DNA from: Photobacterium galatheae
Lineage (GTDB): Bacteria; Pseudomonadota; Gammaproteobacteria; Enterobacterales; Vibrionaceae
NCBI RefSeq assembly: GCF_000695255.1
Contig: NZ_JMIB01000038.1
Span: 1-64,000, forward strand
Reading direction: 5' to 3'
DNA length: 64,000 bases
Each line of letters opens with the position of its first letter. The stretch's first letter is position 1. Position numbers and translations under genes: made by a program. Below are positions 35,122 through 43,930 of the stretch, one piece after another. Below the pieces are notes generated by a model, which was not told where the DNA came from, did not search any database, and was given only the letters and a program-made list of their open reading frames with translations.

Positions 35122-35859
35122 TCAGTGACCCGACATACAGAGCTGGTAACCAATGCCACGGATCGTTTTAATCAGTTGCGGGTTTGCCGGATCGTCATCC
35201 AGAGACCGACGCAACCGGGAAATTCGCCGATCGATGGAACGATCCAGCCCGTCATATTCATAACCACGAATTTGCTGCATGATTTCTTCACGTGAGACCA
35301 CCTCGCCCGACTGCTGGGCCAGCAGATAAAGCAGCTCAAATTCTGCCGTCGTCAAATCAACCGACTGATTTCTGAAAAAAACAGTGCGACGATGAAGATC
35401 AATATGCAGCTCACCGACAACCAATGATTCTACCCGTTCTTCACCTGTATTTCGCTGCATCCGCCGGAGCAAGGCCCGGACTCGGGAAAGCAGTAAACGA
35501 GGCTGAACCTGCTTAATCACATAATCATCGGCGCCGAGTTCAAGACCCATCACCTGATCAATGTCATCGTCCAGAGCGGTCTGCATCAAAATCATGCCTT
35601 TATAGTCTTCCCGTACCAAGCGGCAGACATCCATCCCCGACATGCCCGGCAGCATGATATCGAGAATCACTAAATCCGGATGTTTCTCCAGAATCTGGCT
35701 GACTGCATCCTGACCATTGCCGACCGTCAGTACCCTGAACTCATGCGTTTCAAGAAATTCACGAATCAAACTGGCGAGTTCCTGATCATCTTCCACCAGC
35801 ATAAGGGTATATTTTTTATCATCCCCGCGTACCTGCTGCATTTTTCTTACCTTCACCAT
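35122..35859 (-). CDS. OmpR-family response regulator
   Basis: The 245-residue protein has a receiver domain with the acidic pair VEDDQE, phospho-acceptor Asp67 in VILDIMLPGMSG, and the conserved Lys in DDYVIKQV. The C-terminal winged helix is typical (LTTAEFELLYLLAQQSGEVVSREEIMQQI, IDRRISRLRRSL, IRGIGYQL). It is transcribed first in the operon with the kinase. A GTGAC direct repeat lies about 45 bases upstream, suggesting autoregulation. Confidence 0.92.
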   Translation of the reverse strand: MVKVRKMQQVRGDDKKYTLMLVEDDQELASLIREFLETHEFRVLTVGNGQDAVSQILEKHPDLVILDIMLPGMSGMDVCRLVREDYKGMILMQTALDDDIDQVMGLELGADDYVIKQVQPRLLLSRVRALLRRMQRNTGEERVESLVVGELHIDLHRRTVFFRNQSVDLTTAEFELLYLLAQQSGEVVSREEIMQQIRGYEYDGLDRSIDRRISRLRRSLDDDPANPQLIKTIRGIGYQLCMSGH

Positions 35860-35901
35860 GTATCCCTATCCTGATGTTATCGCAGGCCAGTTGCGCACCT
35901 T

Positions 35902-35916
35902 GTGACAGTTTGTGAC
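35902..35916 (-). promoter_or_regulatory. GTGAC direct repeat upstream of the response-regulator operon
   Basis: GTGAC at 35902-35906 and 35912-35916 repeat with a 10-bp period, 43-57 bases before the regulator start. Matches the sites before the DUF2860 and S41-like genes. Confidence 0.5.
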
Positions 35917-36408
35917 TGATCACGAAAGAAATTCATCAATAACACGTCACTAAATAAATTCAAAATATCATAGGAATTTTAATGCAACATGTTGATTTTT
36001 CCTCTTTTTGTACTGATGAACCTGAAATCACGCAATTCCAGATTCAATGTAGTCGGACGACACAATCCTGGCGCATCGCAAATGAACAAAAGGTTTTGTA
36101 AATTGCAATACCCATGTCCGGTACATAGCCTCCGAAAATGCACAGAAGCAGTTTTGAGTCCTGAGAGATCATTCCCAAAATCTATCAAAGCCTTCTTCAG
36201 CCACTGATAAAAGCGATGAATAACAAATGGTTAGTTTACTTATTTTGCGACGAAAATGTGACACAAAAACAATCTGATCGATATTTAACCAAACAGACAC
36301 TTTACAGTGTGACCAAACACACACAACCAGACGCATAGGCTACTAAGTGCTTATTGAGTGCCTTATCCTCCCAGCCATTCAAATTAATATTCATTTTGTA
36401 GAGATTCC
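35917..36408. other. Intergenic stretch before the AT-rich cluster
   Basis: I see no gene here. A further GTGAC-like pair with an 11-bp period (GCGAC 36247-36251, GTGAC 36258-36262) and a single GTGAC at 36309-36313 lie upstream of the MFS gene. These could place the acquired cluster under the same regulator, but the match is weaker. Short frames on either strand have no recognisable domain. Confidence 0.4.
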
Positions 36409-37569
36409 ATGAATTACGCGAGTAATAATTCCAAAGCGCTTCTTGTAAAAATGGTAGTTACAAAATCAAAACTATTTGTACTTGGCTATATTACTCCAGT
36501 TTATTTAAATCAATTAGGTTTCTCCTTTCAAAACATTTCATTTTATATTGCTTTTATCAGCTTAACACAGTTGGTACTCAACTATTTCTCATCATTTCTT
36601 GTGGACAGAAATGATGTAGTCAAAATATTCATCATAAACTCACTTTTTCTATTTTTTTGCAATATCCTTTGGATCTTTATTTTTAATGAAAAATTAGGGG
36701 CATTCTTACTTGGAACAATAAATACACTTGCTGCAATGCAAATGATATTTATTGTAAAAATAGGAAAGCAAGAAATTGAAAATGACAAAGTCATGTCATT
36801 TCTTTCCACTGAAGGAATGATAAGCAATAGTATCACAATTGCCCTACCTGCTTTATTAGGACTAATGGTATTAGATAAAGAAGTCTCAATCATCATTCCA
36901 TCTACTCTTCTAATCGTAGCAGTCATGGACATTGTCTTACTGACTATCACTAAATTTAAAAGGACAGAAAAAACAGGAAATAAAAGCATACTAGATTTCA
37001 GTCACATGAAAGAAGTTTTCAGAATAAAACCAATGTTTTGGTTTCTGAAATTTGGATTTTTCTTCAATTCTTTTGAAGCTGTTTTCTCTTTTTTCCTTAT
37101 CAAAGAGGTTATCACTCGAGATGATGTATCAGGTTTTTTCATTACTATAGTTGCAATCGTTGGATCCGTAGGTCAATTAATTGGGTCGACATACTGTAAA
37201 TATATAAGAATTGACTTATATAAAAATCGATTTTTTATTACTTTTTCAATTACATTTTTACTATCAGTCAGTCTTTATTTAGATGACATTTACTTACTTT
37301 CATTAAGCTTACTCTATGTTTCGATAATAAAAAGCATTTCTAATTTATTATTTTGGGAATCAAGACACAGACTTGTTCAAGGAAAAAATTACGCTAAGGT
37401 TTCAACTTCATGTAGTTTAATTTTCAGAGGAGGTAGTGCTATCTCAATGTTTATTTTCCCTGCACTAATCCTGAATAGTTCGCCATACGTAATAATTATA
37501 TTTGCAGTCTTCATGACAATCTTAAGCTTTTCGAAAATAGAAGGAATGTATGAACATCAAACTCAATAA
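36409..37569 (+). CDS. MFS-like membrane transporter, first gene of the aryl/glycoside cluster
   Basis: The 386-residue protein has 10-12 hydrophobic helices, a major-facilitator-like layout with a polar central loop (about residues 180-205), and no ATP-binding motif. It most resembles small-molecule exporters. The gene is strongly A/T-rich compared with the bcs and rbs regions. It overlaps the following carrier-protein/thioesterase gene by 20 bases, tying it to that pathway. Probably exports the product; substrate unknown. Confidence 0.65.
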   Translation: MNYASNNSKALLVKMVVTKSKLFVLGYITPVYLNQLGFSFQNISFYIAFISLTQLVLNYFSSFLVDRNDVVKIFIINSLFLFFCNILWIFIFNEKLGAFLLGTINTLAAMQMIFIVKIGKQEIENDKVMSFLSTEGMISNSITIALPALLGLMVLDKEVSIIIPSTLLIVAVMDIVLLTITKFKRTEKTGNKSILDFSHMKEVFRIKPMFWFLKFGFFFNSFEAVFSFFLIKEVITRDDVSGFFITIVAIVGSVGQLIGSTYCKYIRIDLYKNRFFITFSITFLLSVSLYLDDIYLLSLSLLYVSIIKSISNLLFWESRHRLVQGKNYAKVSTSCSLIFRGGSAISMFIFPALILNSSPYVIIIFAVFMTILSFSKIEGMYEHQTQ

Positions 37570-39037
37570 TGTAACTCTGAGTAATACCACTGATATCCAT
37601 CGTGTGTGTGAATTAAACATTGAGGGAGAATCTATCTCTGTCATCAGTCTAAAGTGGGGAGTTTCGAAGACCATTCATGCGTTAAAAGAATCGGAAAGAC
37701 AGAATAACTCGACTATTTTTATCAACCATCAGGTTCTCTATGAAGAAGTAACAGAGAATCAGATGAGCGACATAAAAGATATCATTAAATTCAATCACGT
37801 GAATGTTATTCAGTCAGTTATTACAAAGGTTTTTCAAGACTGCCTCGATAATGTATCGCTCCAAGAAAGTGACGATTTTTTTGAAAATGGTGGCCATTCT
37901 CTTTCAGCAATGAATCTAGCAGAAAAGCTCACACTTAGTTTAAGAGTCAATATTGACCTTGTAGACATATATAGATACAGAACACCGAAAGTACTAGCAA
38001 AGAGTATTACGGAGAAATATTTTGAGATCAAACAACTTATTCTTTCCGCCTTTCAATCAGTGTTAGGTGATCAGAAAATATCAGATAATGATGATTTTTT
38101 TATCTCAGGTGGGCATACATTTCAAGCTAGTCAACTTGTTGAAAATCTTCAGTCAGATACTGACATTAATATTAATCCCTATCATCTTTTCAGATATAGA
38201 AGCCCGGCAGCACTCGCCTCATTCATATTAACCAGAGATCATAATAAAGAAAATTTAAAGAATGTTGTCAATATGGGTGGAAAGGGCCATAAATCAATTT
38301 ATCTGGTTCACAGTATTAATGGCACTGTTAAGAATTTTGAACACTTGGCCACAGAACTAACAGTACATGGTGAAGTCTTCGGCATTCAAGCTTCAGGCCT
38401 AAGACGGAATGAAGCTGTTTCATCAGATATGGAATTCATGATTTCAAACTATCTTGAGCAAATCCTTAATATTGAAAAAAGAAAAGAAAAAAATATCATC
38501 ACTGTTATTGGTTACTCCTTTGGCAGTTTTGTTGCCCATGAAATTGCTTGCCGACTAGAAAAGCAAGGTTACATCACCAAACTAGTATTAATTGACATTG
38601 ATGTTAAAGAATTAAATACACCTTGGGATTTAATGCATTATATTGACATTGTATATTCTACGGAAGGACTTGTTCTTGATTTAAATCTATATAAAAATAA
38701 GAATCAGAAAGAGTGCCTTGAAATTCTTCATCAAGATGGCATACGAAAAAAAATATTCCCAATATCAATCGATTATCATGCAATAGAAAATCAATTCAAA
38801 ATTCGTCAAGGATGTCATGACGCAATGAACAATCATGTCATGTCCACATTTAATGGCCATGCTCTTTATATTTCGGCAGAAGATAGTAAGTTCGATAATT
38901 CAGCTAACGACTGGCATCATTATATCAATGGGACACTCCTTAAAAAAACATGTTCTGGTGACCATTTAGAAGTACTTTCAAATAAAAAATATGTGAAAGA
39001 TGTAGCTCAAGAAATTATTCAATATATGGAGTTTTAA
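37550..39037 (+). CDS. Tandem carrier protein (PCP-PCP) fused to a thioesterase
   Basis: The 495-residue protein has an unassigned N-terminal segment (1-85), then PCP1 with DDFFENGGHSLSAM where Ser117 is the phosphopantetheine site, then PCP2 with DDFFISGGHTFQAS where that position is Thr190. A type I thioesterase follows, with Ser323 in GYSFGS, an Asp in LIDIDV and His472 in GDHLEVL. There is no condensation or adenylation domain in the protein; a stand-alone A domain is encoded at 43931. PCP2 is probably not primed. AAGGA precedes ATG 37550. Confidence 0.85.
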   Translation: MNIKLNNVTLSNTTDIHRVCELNIEGESISVISLKWGVSKTIHALKESERQNNSTIFINHQVLYEEVTENQMSDIKDIIKFNHVNVIQSVITKVFQDCLDNVSLQESDDFFENGGHSLSAMNLAEKLTLSLRVNIDLVDIYRYRTPKVLAKSITEKYFEIKQLILSAFQSVLGDQKISDNDDFFISGGHTFQASQLVENLQSDTDININPYHLFRYRSPAALASFILTRDHNKENLKNVVNMGGKGHKSIYLVHSINGTVKNFEHLATELTVHGEVFGIQASGLRRNEAVSSDMEFMISNYLEQILNIEKRKEKNIITVIGYSFGSFVAHEIACRLEKQGYITKLVLIDIDVKELNTPWDLMHYIDIVYSTEGLVLDLNLYKNKNQKECLEILHQDGIRKKIFPISIDYHAIENQFKIRQGCHDAMNNHVMSTFNGHALYISAEDSKFDNSANDWHHYINGTLLKKTCSGDHLEVLSNKKYVKDVAQEIIQYMEF

Positions 39038-39038
39038 G

Positions 39039-40184
39039 TTGAAAATATTATCTATCCTAAACATATCAAACATTGATGACATCAATTGTGATTCTGGTTT
39101 TGTCTTTCAATGCCTCATGGCAAAGGAAGCAAAGCAACATAATTTTTCATTTTCTTTAATCGGACCAGATATTCCTGCATTTAGGGAGGTCGATTTTCCT
39201 GGAGAGAAAATCTATTTAGATATTGGGGGAAGCAAGTATGAATCGAGATATAAATTTCCATGGGATGAATTCAGCAGAATAATTGATGAAGTCAAGCCAG
39301 ATACAATATTCAATAATCAAATTGAATATGCACCAATAATTCGAGCTATTCTGGAAACAAAACAGCAAGATTGCCAGATATACTCATATATTCATTATTT
39401 ACCCGTTGAGCCTAATGGTGATAAGTTCAATATTGATTCAGCAATGAGTGGAAAGAAAATTTCAGAAACACTACTAATGAGTATTGTTTCTGGTGTATTT
39501 TCTTCAGATAAACTATTCATTCAAAGTAACTTTGCAAAAGAGCTCATGCATAAGGTGCTAGAGACATACAATATGCAACACCTCTCATGTAAGGTTTTCA
39601 TCTCTCCACCTCCTGTTGATTCAAGGATGGTGAAATCGGATAAATTGCGCCGCAGAGAGATCATCTATAATCATCGTTTATATAAACATTATGGGACTGA
39701 AGAGTTCATTGAAAAAATTTCTCTTCTCAGTGAGAAAACTAATTTTACACTGAAAGTTTGTGACCCAATGCCGTCGCGTAGTCGTGAGCGAAATAGACTT
39801 GACCCGTATGTTTCTCAGATAAAATCTCACATTCAGGAATTACCCTTCAGTGAAATATTTAATGAAGGATACAATCGGGATAAATATTGTGATCAGATCT
39901 TATCTGCACGATTGGCAATTGCGAGTTTCCGTAAAGGTGCTGTTTGGTCGATGAGTGTTCTGGATTGCCTGTCACTTGGTACCCCTGTGCTTGCACCTGA
40001 TATTGCTTGTTACAGAGAACTTGTTCCTGAATCCATGCTCTTCAGAAATGATCAAGAATTCTTTCAGAAAGCGGAAAAAATACTTAACTGTGAAGAAACA
40101 TTTCATCAAATGTCAACGGAAGCCGTTGAATGGTCTAAAACATTCAGTGCTGAGAAAACATTTCATCAAACATTCTTAAACTAA
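39039..40184 (+). CDS. GT-B type glycosyltransferase-like protein
   Basis: The 381-residue protein starts at TTG 39039, one base after the thioesterase stop. The N-terminal part resembles a GT-B acceptor domain (SILNISNIDDINCDSGFVFQ). The C-terminal part has the nucleotide-sugar region of GT4-like enzymes: ARLAIASFRKGAVWSMSVLDCLSLGTPVLAPDIACYRELVP. No membrane segment. Probably transfers a sugar during product assembly; donor and acceptor unknown. Confidence 0.65.
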   Translation: MKILSILNISNIDDINCDSGFVFQCLMAKEAKQHNFSFSLIGPDIPAFREVDFPGEKIYLDIGGSKYESRYKFPWDEFSRIIDEVKPDTIFNNQIEYAPIIRAILETKQQDCQIYSYIHYLPVEPNGDKFNIDSAMSGKKISETLLMSIVSGVFSSDKLFIQSNFAKELMHKVLETYNMQHLSCKVFISPPPVDSRMVKSDKLRRREIIYNHRLYKHYGTEEFIEKISLLSEKTNFTLKVCDPMPSRSRERNRLDPYVSQIKSHIQELPFSEIFNEGYNRDKYCDQILSARLAIASFRKGAVWSMSVLDCLSLGTPVLAPDIACYRELVPESMLFRNDQEFFQKAEKILNCEETFHQMSTEAVEWSKTFSAEKTFHQTFLN

Positions 40185-40198
40185 TTAAAAATATTCTT

Positions 40199-40669
40199 AT
40201 GTCACAACTGTATATGCTCTGCGGCTTTATAGGCAGCGGAAAGACGACTTATGCTAAAAAGATAGAAAAAAATGAAAAAGCCATTCGATTTTCCATGGAC
40301 GAGTGGATGATACCGCTTTTCGGTGAAAGCATGTCACGGATTGAATTTCATGAAAGGCATTCATTTTTTGAAGAGAAGTTTAAAGAAATAGCAATTCAAC
40401 TTTTAAACAATAATCAAAGTGTAATATTTGATTTTGGCTTTTGGACGAAAGAGCATAGATCAAAGTTTTATGAATGGGCAAATGAAAACGAAATAAACAT
40501 AAAGAGAATATTTCTATCAACTGACATGAATACATGTAAAGAAAGGGCAATAAAACGCTCCGAATCACATTCAAAAAACAGTTACATAATTACAGAAAGC
40601 ATGTTTAATGAATTAAAGAAATTATTTGAAAAACCATCTGAAAATGAATATGACTTAAGGATATCTTAA
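40199..40669 (+). CDS. Small P-loop kinase (AAA_33 / zeta-toxin-like nucleotide-binding fold)
   Basis: The 156-residue protein opens with the P-loop GFIGSGKTT (residues 9-17), then FSMDEWM with the Asp typical of substrate-phosphorylating P-loop kinases, FDFGFW, and a lid region KERAIKRSES. Similar small kinases phosphorylate antibiotics or nucleosides. With a secreted alkaline phosphatase in the same cluster it could phosphorylate the product as self-protection before export (inference). Confidence 0.65.
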   Translation: MSQLYMLCGFIGSGKTTYAKKIEKNEKAIRFSMDEWMIPLFGESMSRIEFHERHSFFEEKFKEIAIQLLNNNQSVIFDFGFWTKEHRSKFYEWANENEINIKRIFLSTDMNTCKERAIKRSESHSKNSYIITESMFNELKKLFEKPSENEYDLRIS

Positions 40670-40673
40670 TCAC

Positions 40674-41939
40674 ATGAACAATCAATACACACTATTCGAA
40701 CTCGCAAAGTCAATCGAAAAAAAATATAGTCATGATGGATTTTTTATCTATCACGATGGCAATCACTTACATTTAGCACTGGGCGTTAAACGTAGTTTTT
40801 TCCTTGATCATCAAACAAAATCAGACCCATTCTCGCAAATTGAACAATGGTGTTTAAAATTAAATACAGATGAGTATGCTTTTGGTTACCTATCATTTGA
40901 AGCTTGTTGCGGGATTATCAATGAATACCCAGAATACTTACATAATGATGCGATATTTTTTGTTCCCAAAGAACATTATATTCTGGATAACTTTGAAAAA
41001 ATGTATCTTGAAAGCCTGCTTTCTGAAAGTCCACTTCTGATTTCTCTCCAAGAATCAATGACGCAAAATAAAAGAACTCTTTCTGAATCTCAAGTGGAAA
41101 ATGTGCTCCTAAATCATAAGAATGAGTATATTTCCTCTGCAAGACATGCCATTAATGACATGGAATTGAATTCACTTGAAAAAATGATCCTTTCAAGAAA
41201 AGTTCCTGTAAATGAGGATGTTGACTTTACCGAAAGTTTTGTCAATGGCTATCTAAATTCAATTTGGAATCGCTCATTCTATATGACATTAGGCGATGTT
41301 CAAAGTTTTGGATTTTCTCCAGAGATATTATTCAACTCTGATTCAACCGGACATATATCTACAAATCCTCTCGCTGGTACAAGAAGACGGGGAAGAAATG
41401 AGAAGCACGATCAAGAAATGGCACAAGAATTAAGAGACAGTGCTAAAGAAGTCAAAGAACATGCCATGTCTGTGTTGTTAGCACAGCAAGAATTGGCAAG
41501 GGTCTGCAAACCAGATTCTATTTCAATTACAGAATTCATGGAAATTAAAAAATATTCATCAGTGCAACACCTTTCATCACGAGTCAATGGTGAACTCTCA
41601 CCATCACGTTCTATCTGGGATGCAATGAGAGAAATAGCACCAGGGGTCACTGTATCTGGCATTAACAAAGAAGAAGCTATCCGCTGTATTCTTGATCTGG
41701 AAACACAGCAGAGAGGAATTTACTCAGGTGCTGTTGGTTTTGTCAAGGGAGACGGGAAATCTGATTTTACCTTACCTATTCGGTCAGTGTTTAAATACTT
41801 AAACCAAAGCTATGTACAAGCTGGTGCCGGTTTAATCCCAGAGTCAAATCCACAGGAAGAGTTTTTGGAAACATCCAATAAATTAAAGTCAACATTGAAT
41901 TACCTGTGTATTAATAAAAAATGTGCAGAAGAAATGTGA
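40674..41939 (+). CDS. Salicylate-synthase-like chorismate-utilising enzyme
   Basis: The 421-residue single-domain MST-family protein carries the signature series NPLAGTRRRG, DSAKEVKEHAMSV, SVQHLSSRVNGEL, APGVTVSGINKEEAI, GIYSGAVG, and YVQAGAGLIPESNPQEEF. The KEVxEH region and the overall pattern are closest to MbtI/Irp9 salicylate synthases, which turn chorismate via isochorismate into salicylate. Isochorismate synthase is the alternative; no separate isochorismatase or pyruvate lyase gene is seen nearby, which favours salicylate. This points to an aryl-acid building block for the stand-alone A domain downstream. Confidence 0.75.
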   Translation: MNNQYTLFELAKSIEKKYSHDGFFIYHDGNHLHLALGVKRSFFLDHQTKSDPFSQIEQWCLKLNTDEYAFGYLSFEACCGIINEYPEYLHNDAIFFVPKEHYILDNFEKMYLESLLSESPLLISLQESMTQNKRTLSESQVENVLLNHKNEYISSARHAINDMELNSLEKMILSRKVPVNEDVDFTESFVNGYLNSIWNRSFYMTLGDVQSFGFSPEILFNSDSTGHISTNPLAGTRRRGRNEKHDQEMAQELRDSAKEVKEHAMSVLLAQQELARVCKPDSISITEFMEIKKYSSVQHLSSRVNGELSPSRSIWDAMREIAPGVTVSGINKEEAIRCILDLETQQRGIYSGAVGFVKGDGKSDFTLPIRSVFKYLNQSYVQAGAGLIPESNPQEEFLETSNKLKSTLNYLCINKKCAEEM

Positions 41940-43096
41940 TGGAAAAAACTATTCTCTCTGTAAGTGTGATGACACATCCCACAAGAATTTATTTCGCCAA
42001 TCGAATCTTAAGATCATTAGGAGATATTGATGCACAAATGGCTGTCGACCCTGACCCTTGGGGGTCAAACTCTACAATTCGCACTGCAACAGTGGCATGG
42101 CGACAAATTTCAAAGCTATCGACACATCATTTAGTACTTCAGGATGATATTAAGTTAACAGAGGACTTCATTCACAATGTAAAAAAAATTGCCGAACGTT
42201 TTCCTCAACATCCAATCGGATTTTACGCAAATTCTTCAAGCCGAAACGGCATGTCCATTCGGCTTGCCGTCATGCAAGGTTGCAACATCGTAAAAGCGGT
42301 TCCTGAATATTCTCCATGTCTAGCCATCCTAATGCCACGAAAGCTGGCTGAAGAATTTGTCCAATTTTCATCACGAGCAGCTAAAATCGGCGATGCTGAT
42401 GATGATGTTATGCGATTGTTCTTAACGACGATAGAATACCCACTTCTACTGAGTGCACCGAGTCTTGTTGAACATATAGGACACCAAAGCTCAGTCGGAA
42501 ACAACTTTCAAGGCAAGAGAATTGCTTCTTGTTTTGTCAATGAATCACCTAGAGATTGGTTTGATCATCTTAATTTATCTCAAATAAACGATCATATGAT
42601 CCCACACTATTCAAGAAGTAAACTCTGTCTATATAAAAATATTCGAGAAGAATGGCAAAGTAATAAAGCAATCGGCAGTCAAAATCACAACTGGAAAGAA
42701 CTCAATATTGAACATAACTTGAAAATACTTGGGCTCACCCCCCATGAATTGATTCATCTGTTTAATATTGACCTACAAACATGGAATACAGATATAGCAG
42801 AAAGAATTATGAATGATTTCAATGCTCATCAAGTTTGGCACTTTTGGTTGATTGGGTTCATTATCGGCTCTCGCTACCTTAGCAAAAAGGTATCTCTACA
42901 AAATTCATCACAGAAACCATATCAATATATTTTGATAAAGAAAGCAATTGAAACTATCACGATGCAGATTTTTCCTATCGAGCAAAATGAAATCGCTAGT
43001 GAGTATCAATATCTGCTGCCATTTATCTATCGAGCAATTTATGTCGGCCAAACAGAAATGAATGGTTTGATTAATTACTCTGATTGTAGTTCATGA
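41939..43096 (+). CDS. Glycosyltransferase-like protein (GT-A/GT25-like)
   Basis: From ATG 41939, which overlaps the preceding stop (TGATG), the protein has 385 residues. The first 200 look like a GT-A domain: SVSVMTHPTRIYFANRIL, an acidic motif VLQDDIKL in the place of a metal-binding DxD, GDADDDVM, and LVEHIGHQSSVGN near the domain end, as in GT25/LPS-type transferases. The C-terminal 180 residues are unassigned and mostly helical. Role inferred from its place among other transferases. Confidence 0.5.
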   Translation: MEKTILSVSVMTHPTRIYFANRILRSLGDIDAQMAVDPDPWGSNSTIRTATVAWRQISKLSTHHLVLQDDIKLTEDFIHNVKKIAERFPQHPIGFYANSSSRNGMSIRLAVMQGCNIVKAVPEYSPCLAILMPRKLAEEFVQFSSRAAKIGDADDDVMRLFLTTIEYPLLLSAPSLVEHIGHQSSVGNNFQGKRIASCFVNESPRDWFDHLNLSQINDHMIPHYSRSKLCLYKNIREEWQSNKAIGSQNHNWKELNIEHNLKILGLTPHELIHLFNIDLQTWNTDIAERIMNDFNAHQVWHFWLIGFIIGSRYLSKKVSLQNSSQKPYQYILIKKAIETITMQIFPIEQNEIASEYQYLLPFIYRAIYVGQTEMNGLINYSDCSS

Positions 43097-43118
43097 ACAT
43101 TTGGCAAGGTCATAATCA

Positions 43119-43928
43119 ATGAATCAAATTAAATATAATGCGTCTGTTATTATTCCAACATATAATAGAGTGAACTTACTTCGAAAAACTCTACAAAGCC
43201 TTGTCAGCCAAACCCATAATCGCTTTGAAGTGATTGTCAGCGATGATGGTTCTTCTGAAGATAATTTGGAACTAATCAGGTCTTTTGAAGGTCAGCTTGA
43301 AATAAAATTTATTTATCATCAAGATACAGGATTTGCAGTGGCCAGAGCCAGAAATCTTGCAGCAAGCATCGCACGTTCTGATCTTCTGATCTTCATTGAT
43401 ACGGGAGTTATTCTTCCGCCAGATGCAATCGAACGTCAGTATCTTTATCATCAAGAAAATGCAGGTGCGCTCATCGGAATCGTTCACGGTGATTTACATT
43501 CATCCCAACACGATCATAATCATGAAATTGACCCAGATGTAATCGATGAGAGAATTGCTCAGTTTTCGAAATATGGTTATGACCTATCCGTTCTTCCTTG
43601 TCCGTGGATATTTTTCTGGTCATGTTATTTATCCATAAAAAAACCTCACTTTTTACAAACCGGAGGCTTTGATGAGTATTTCACCTCATGGGGAGGAGAA
43701 GACGTCGAACTTGGGATCAGACTTCATAAGCAAGGCATTCACCTTTGTGTCGATAAAAATATCGAAGCCTTTCATATTCCACACGAGCGTCAGGAAAAGT
43801 TAAATATAAAAACAGACAAAGAAAATAGAGAATACATCATTTCAAAACACCATGACTTACAGAACATTCATTTATTGAGACAATATGGATCACGAGTCAT
43901 GAATGATATTGCAATGAGCGAGGATTAA
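43119..43928 (+). CDS. GT2 family glycosyltransferase
   Basis: The 269-residue protein begins with the canonical GT2 strand SVIIPTYNRVNLLRKTLQSL, then VIVSDDGSSED, a DxD-like FIDTG, and the galactosyltransferase-type C-terminal motif FTSWGGEDVELGIRLHKQG. No membrane segment. Together with the genes at 39039 and 41939 it makes three probable sugar transferases in this cluster. Confidence 0.85.
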   Translation: MNQIKYNASVIIPTYNRVNLLRKTLQSLVSQTHNRFEVIVSDDGSSEDNLELIRSFEGQLEIKFIYHQDTGFAVARARNLAASIARSDLLIFIDTGVILPPDAIERQYLYHQENAGALIGIVHGDLHSSQHDHNHEIDPDVIDERIAQFSKYGYDLSVLPCPWIFFWSCYLSIKKPHFLQTGGFDEYFTSWGGEDVELGIRLHKQGIHLCVDKNIEAFHIPHERQEKLNIKTDKENREYIISKHHDLQNIHLLRQYGSRVMNDIAMSED

Positions 43929-43930
43929 TC

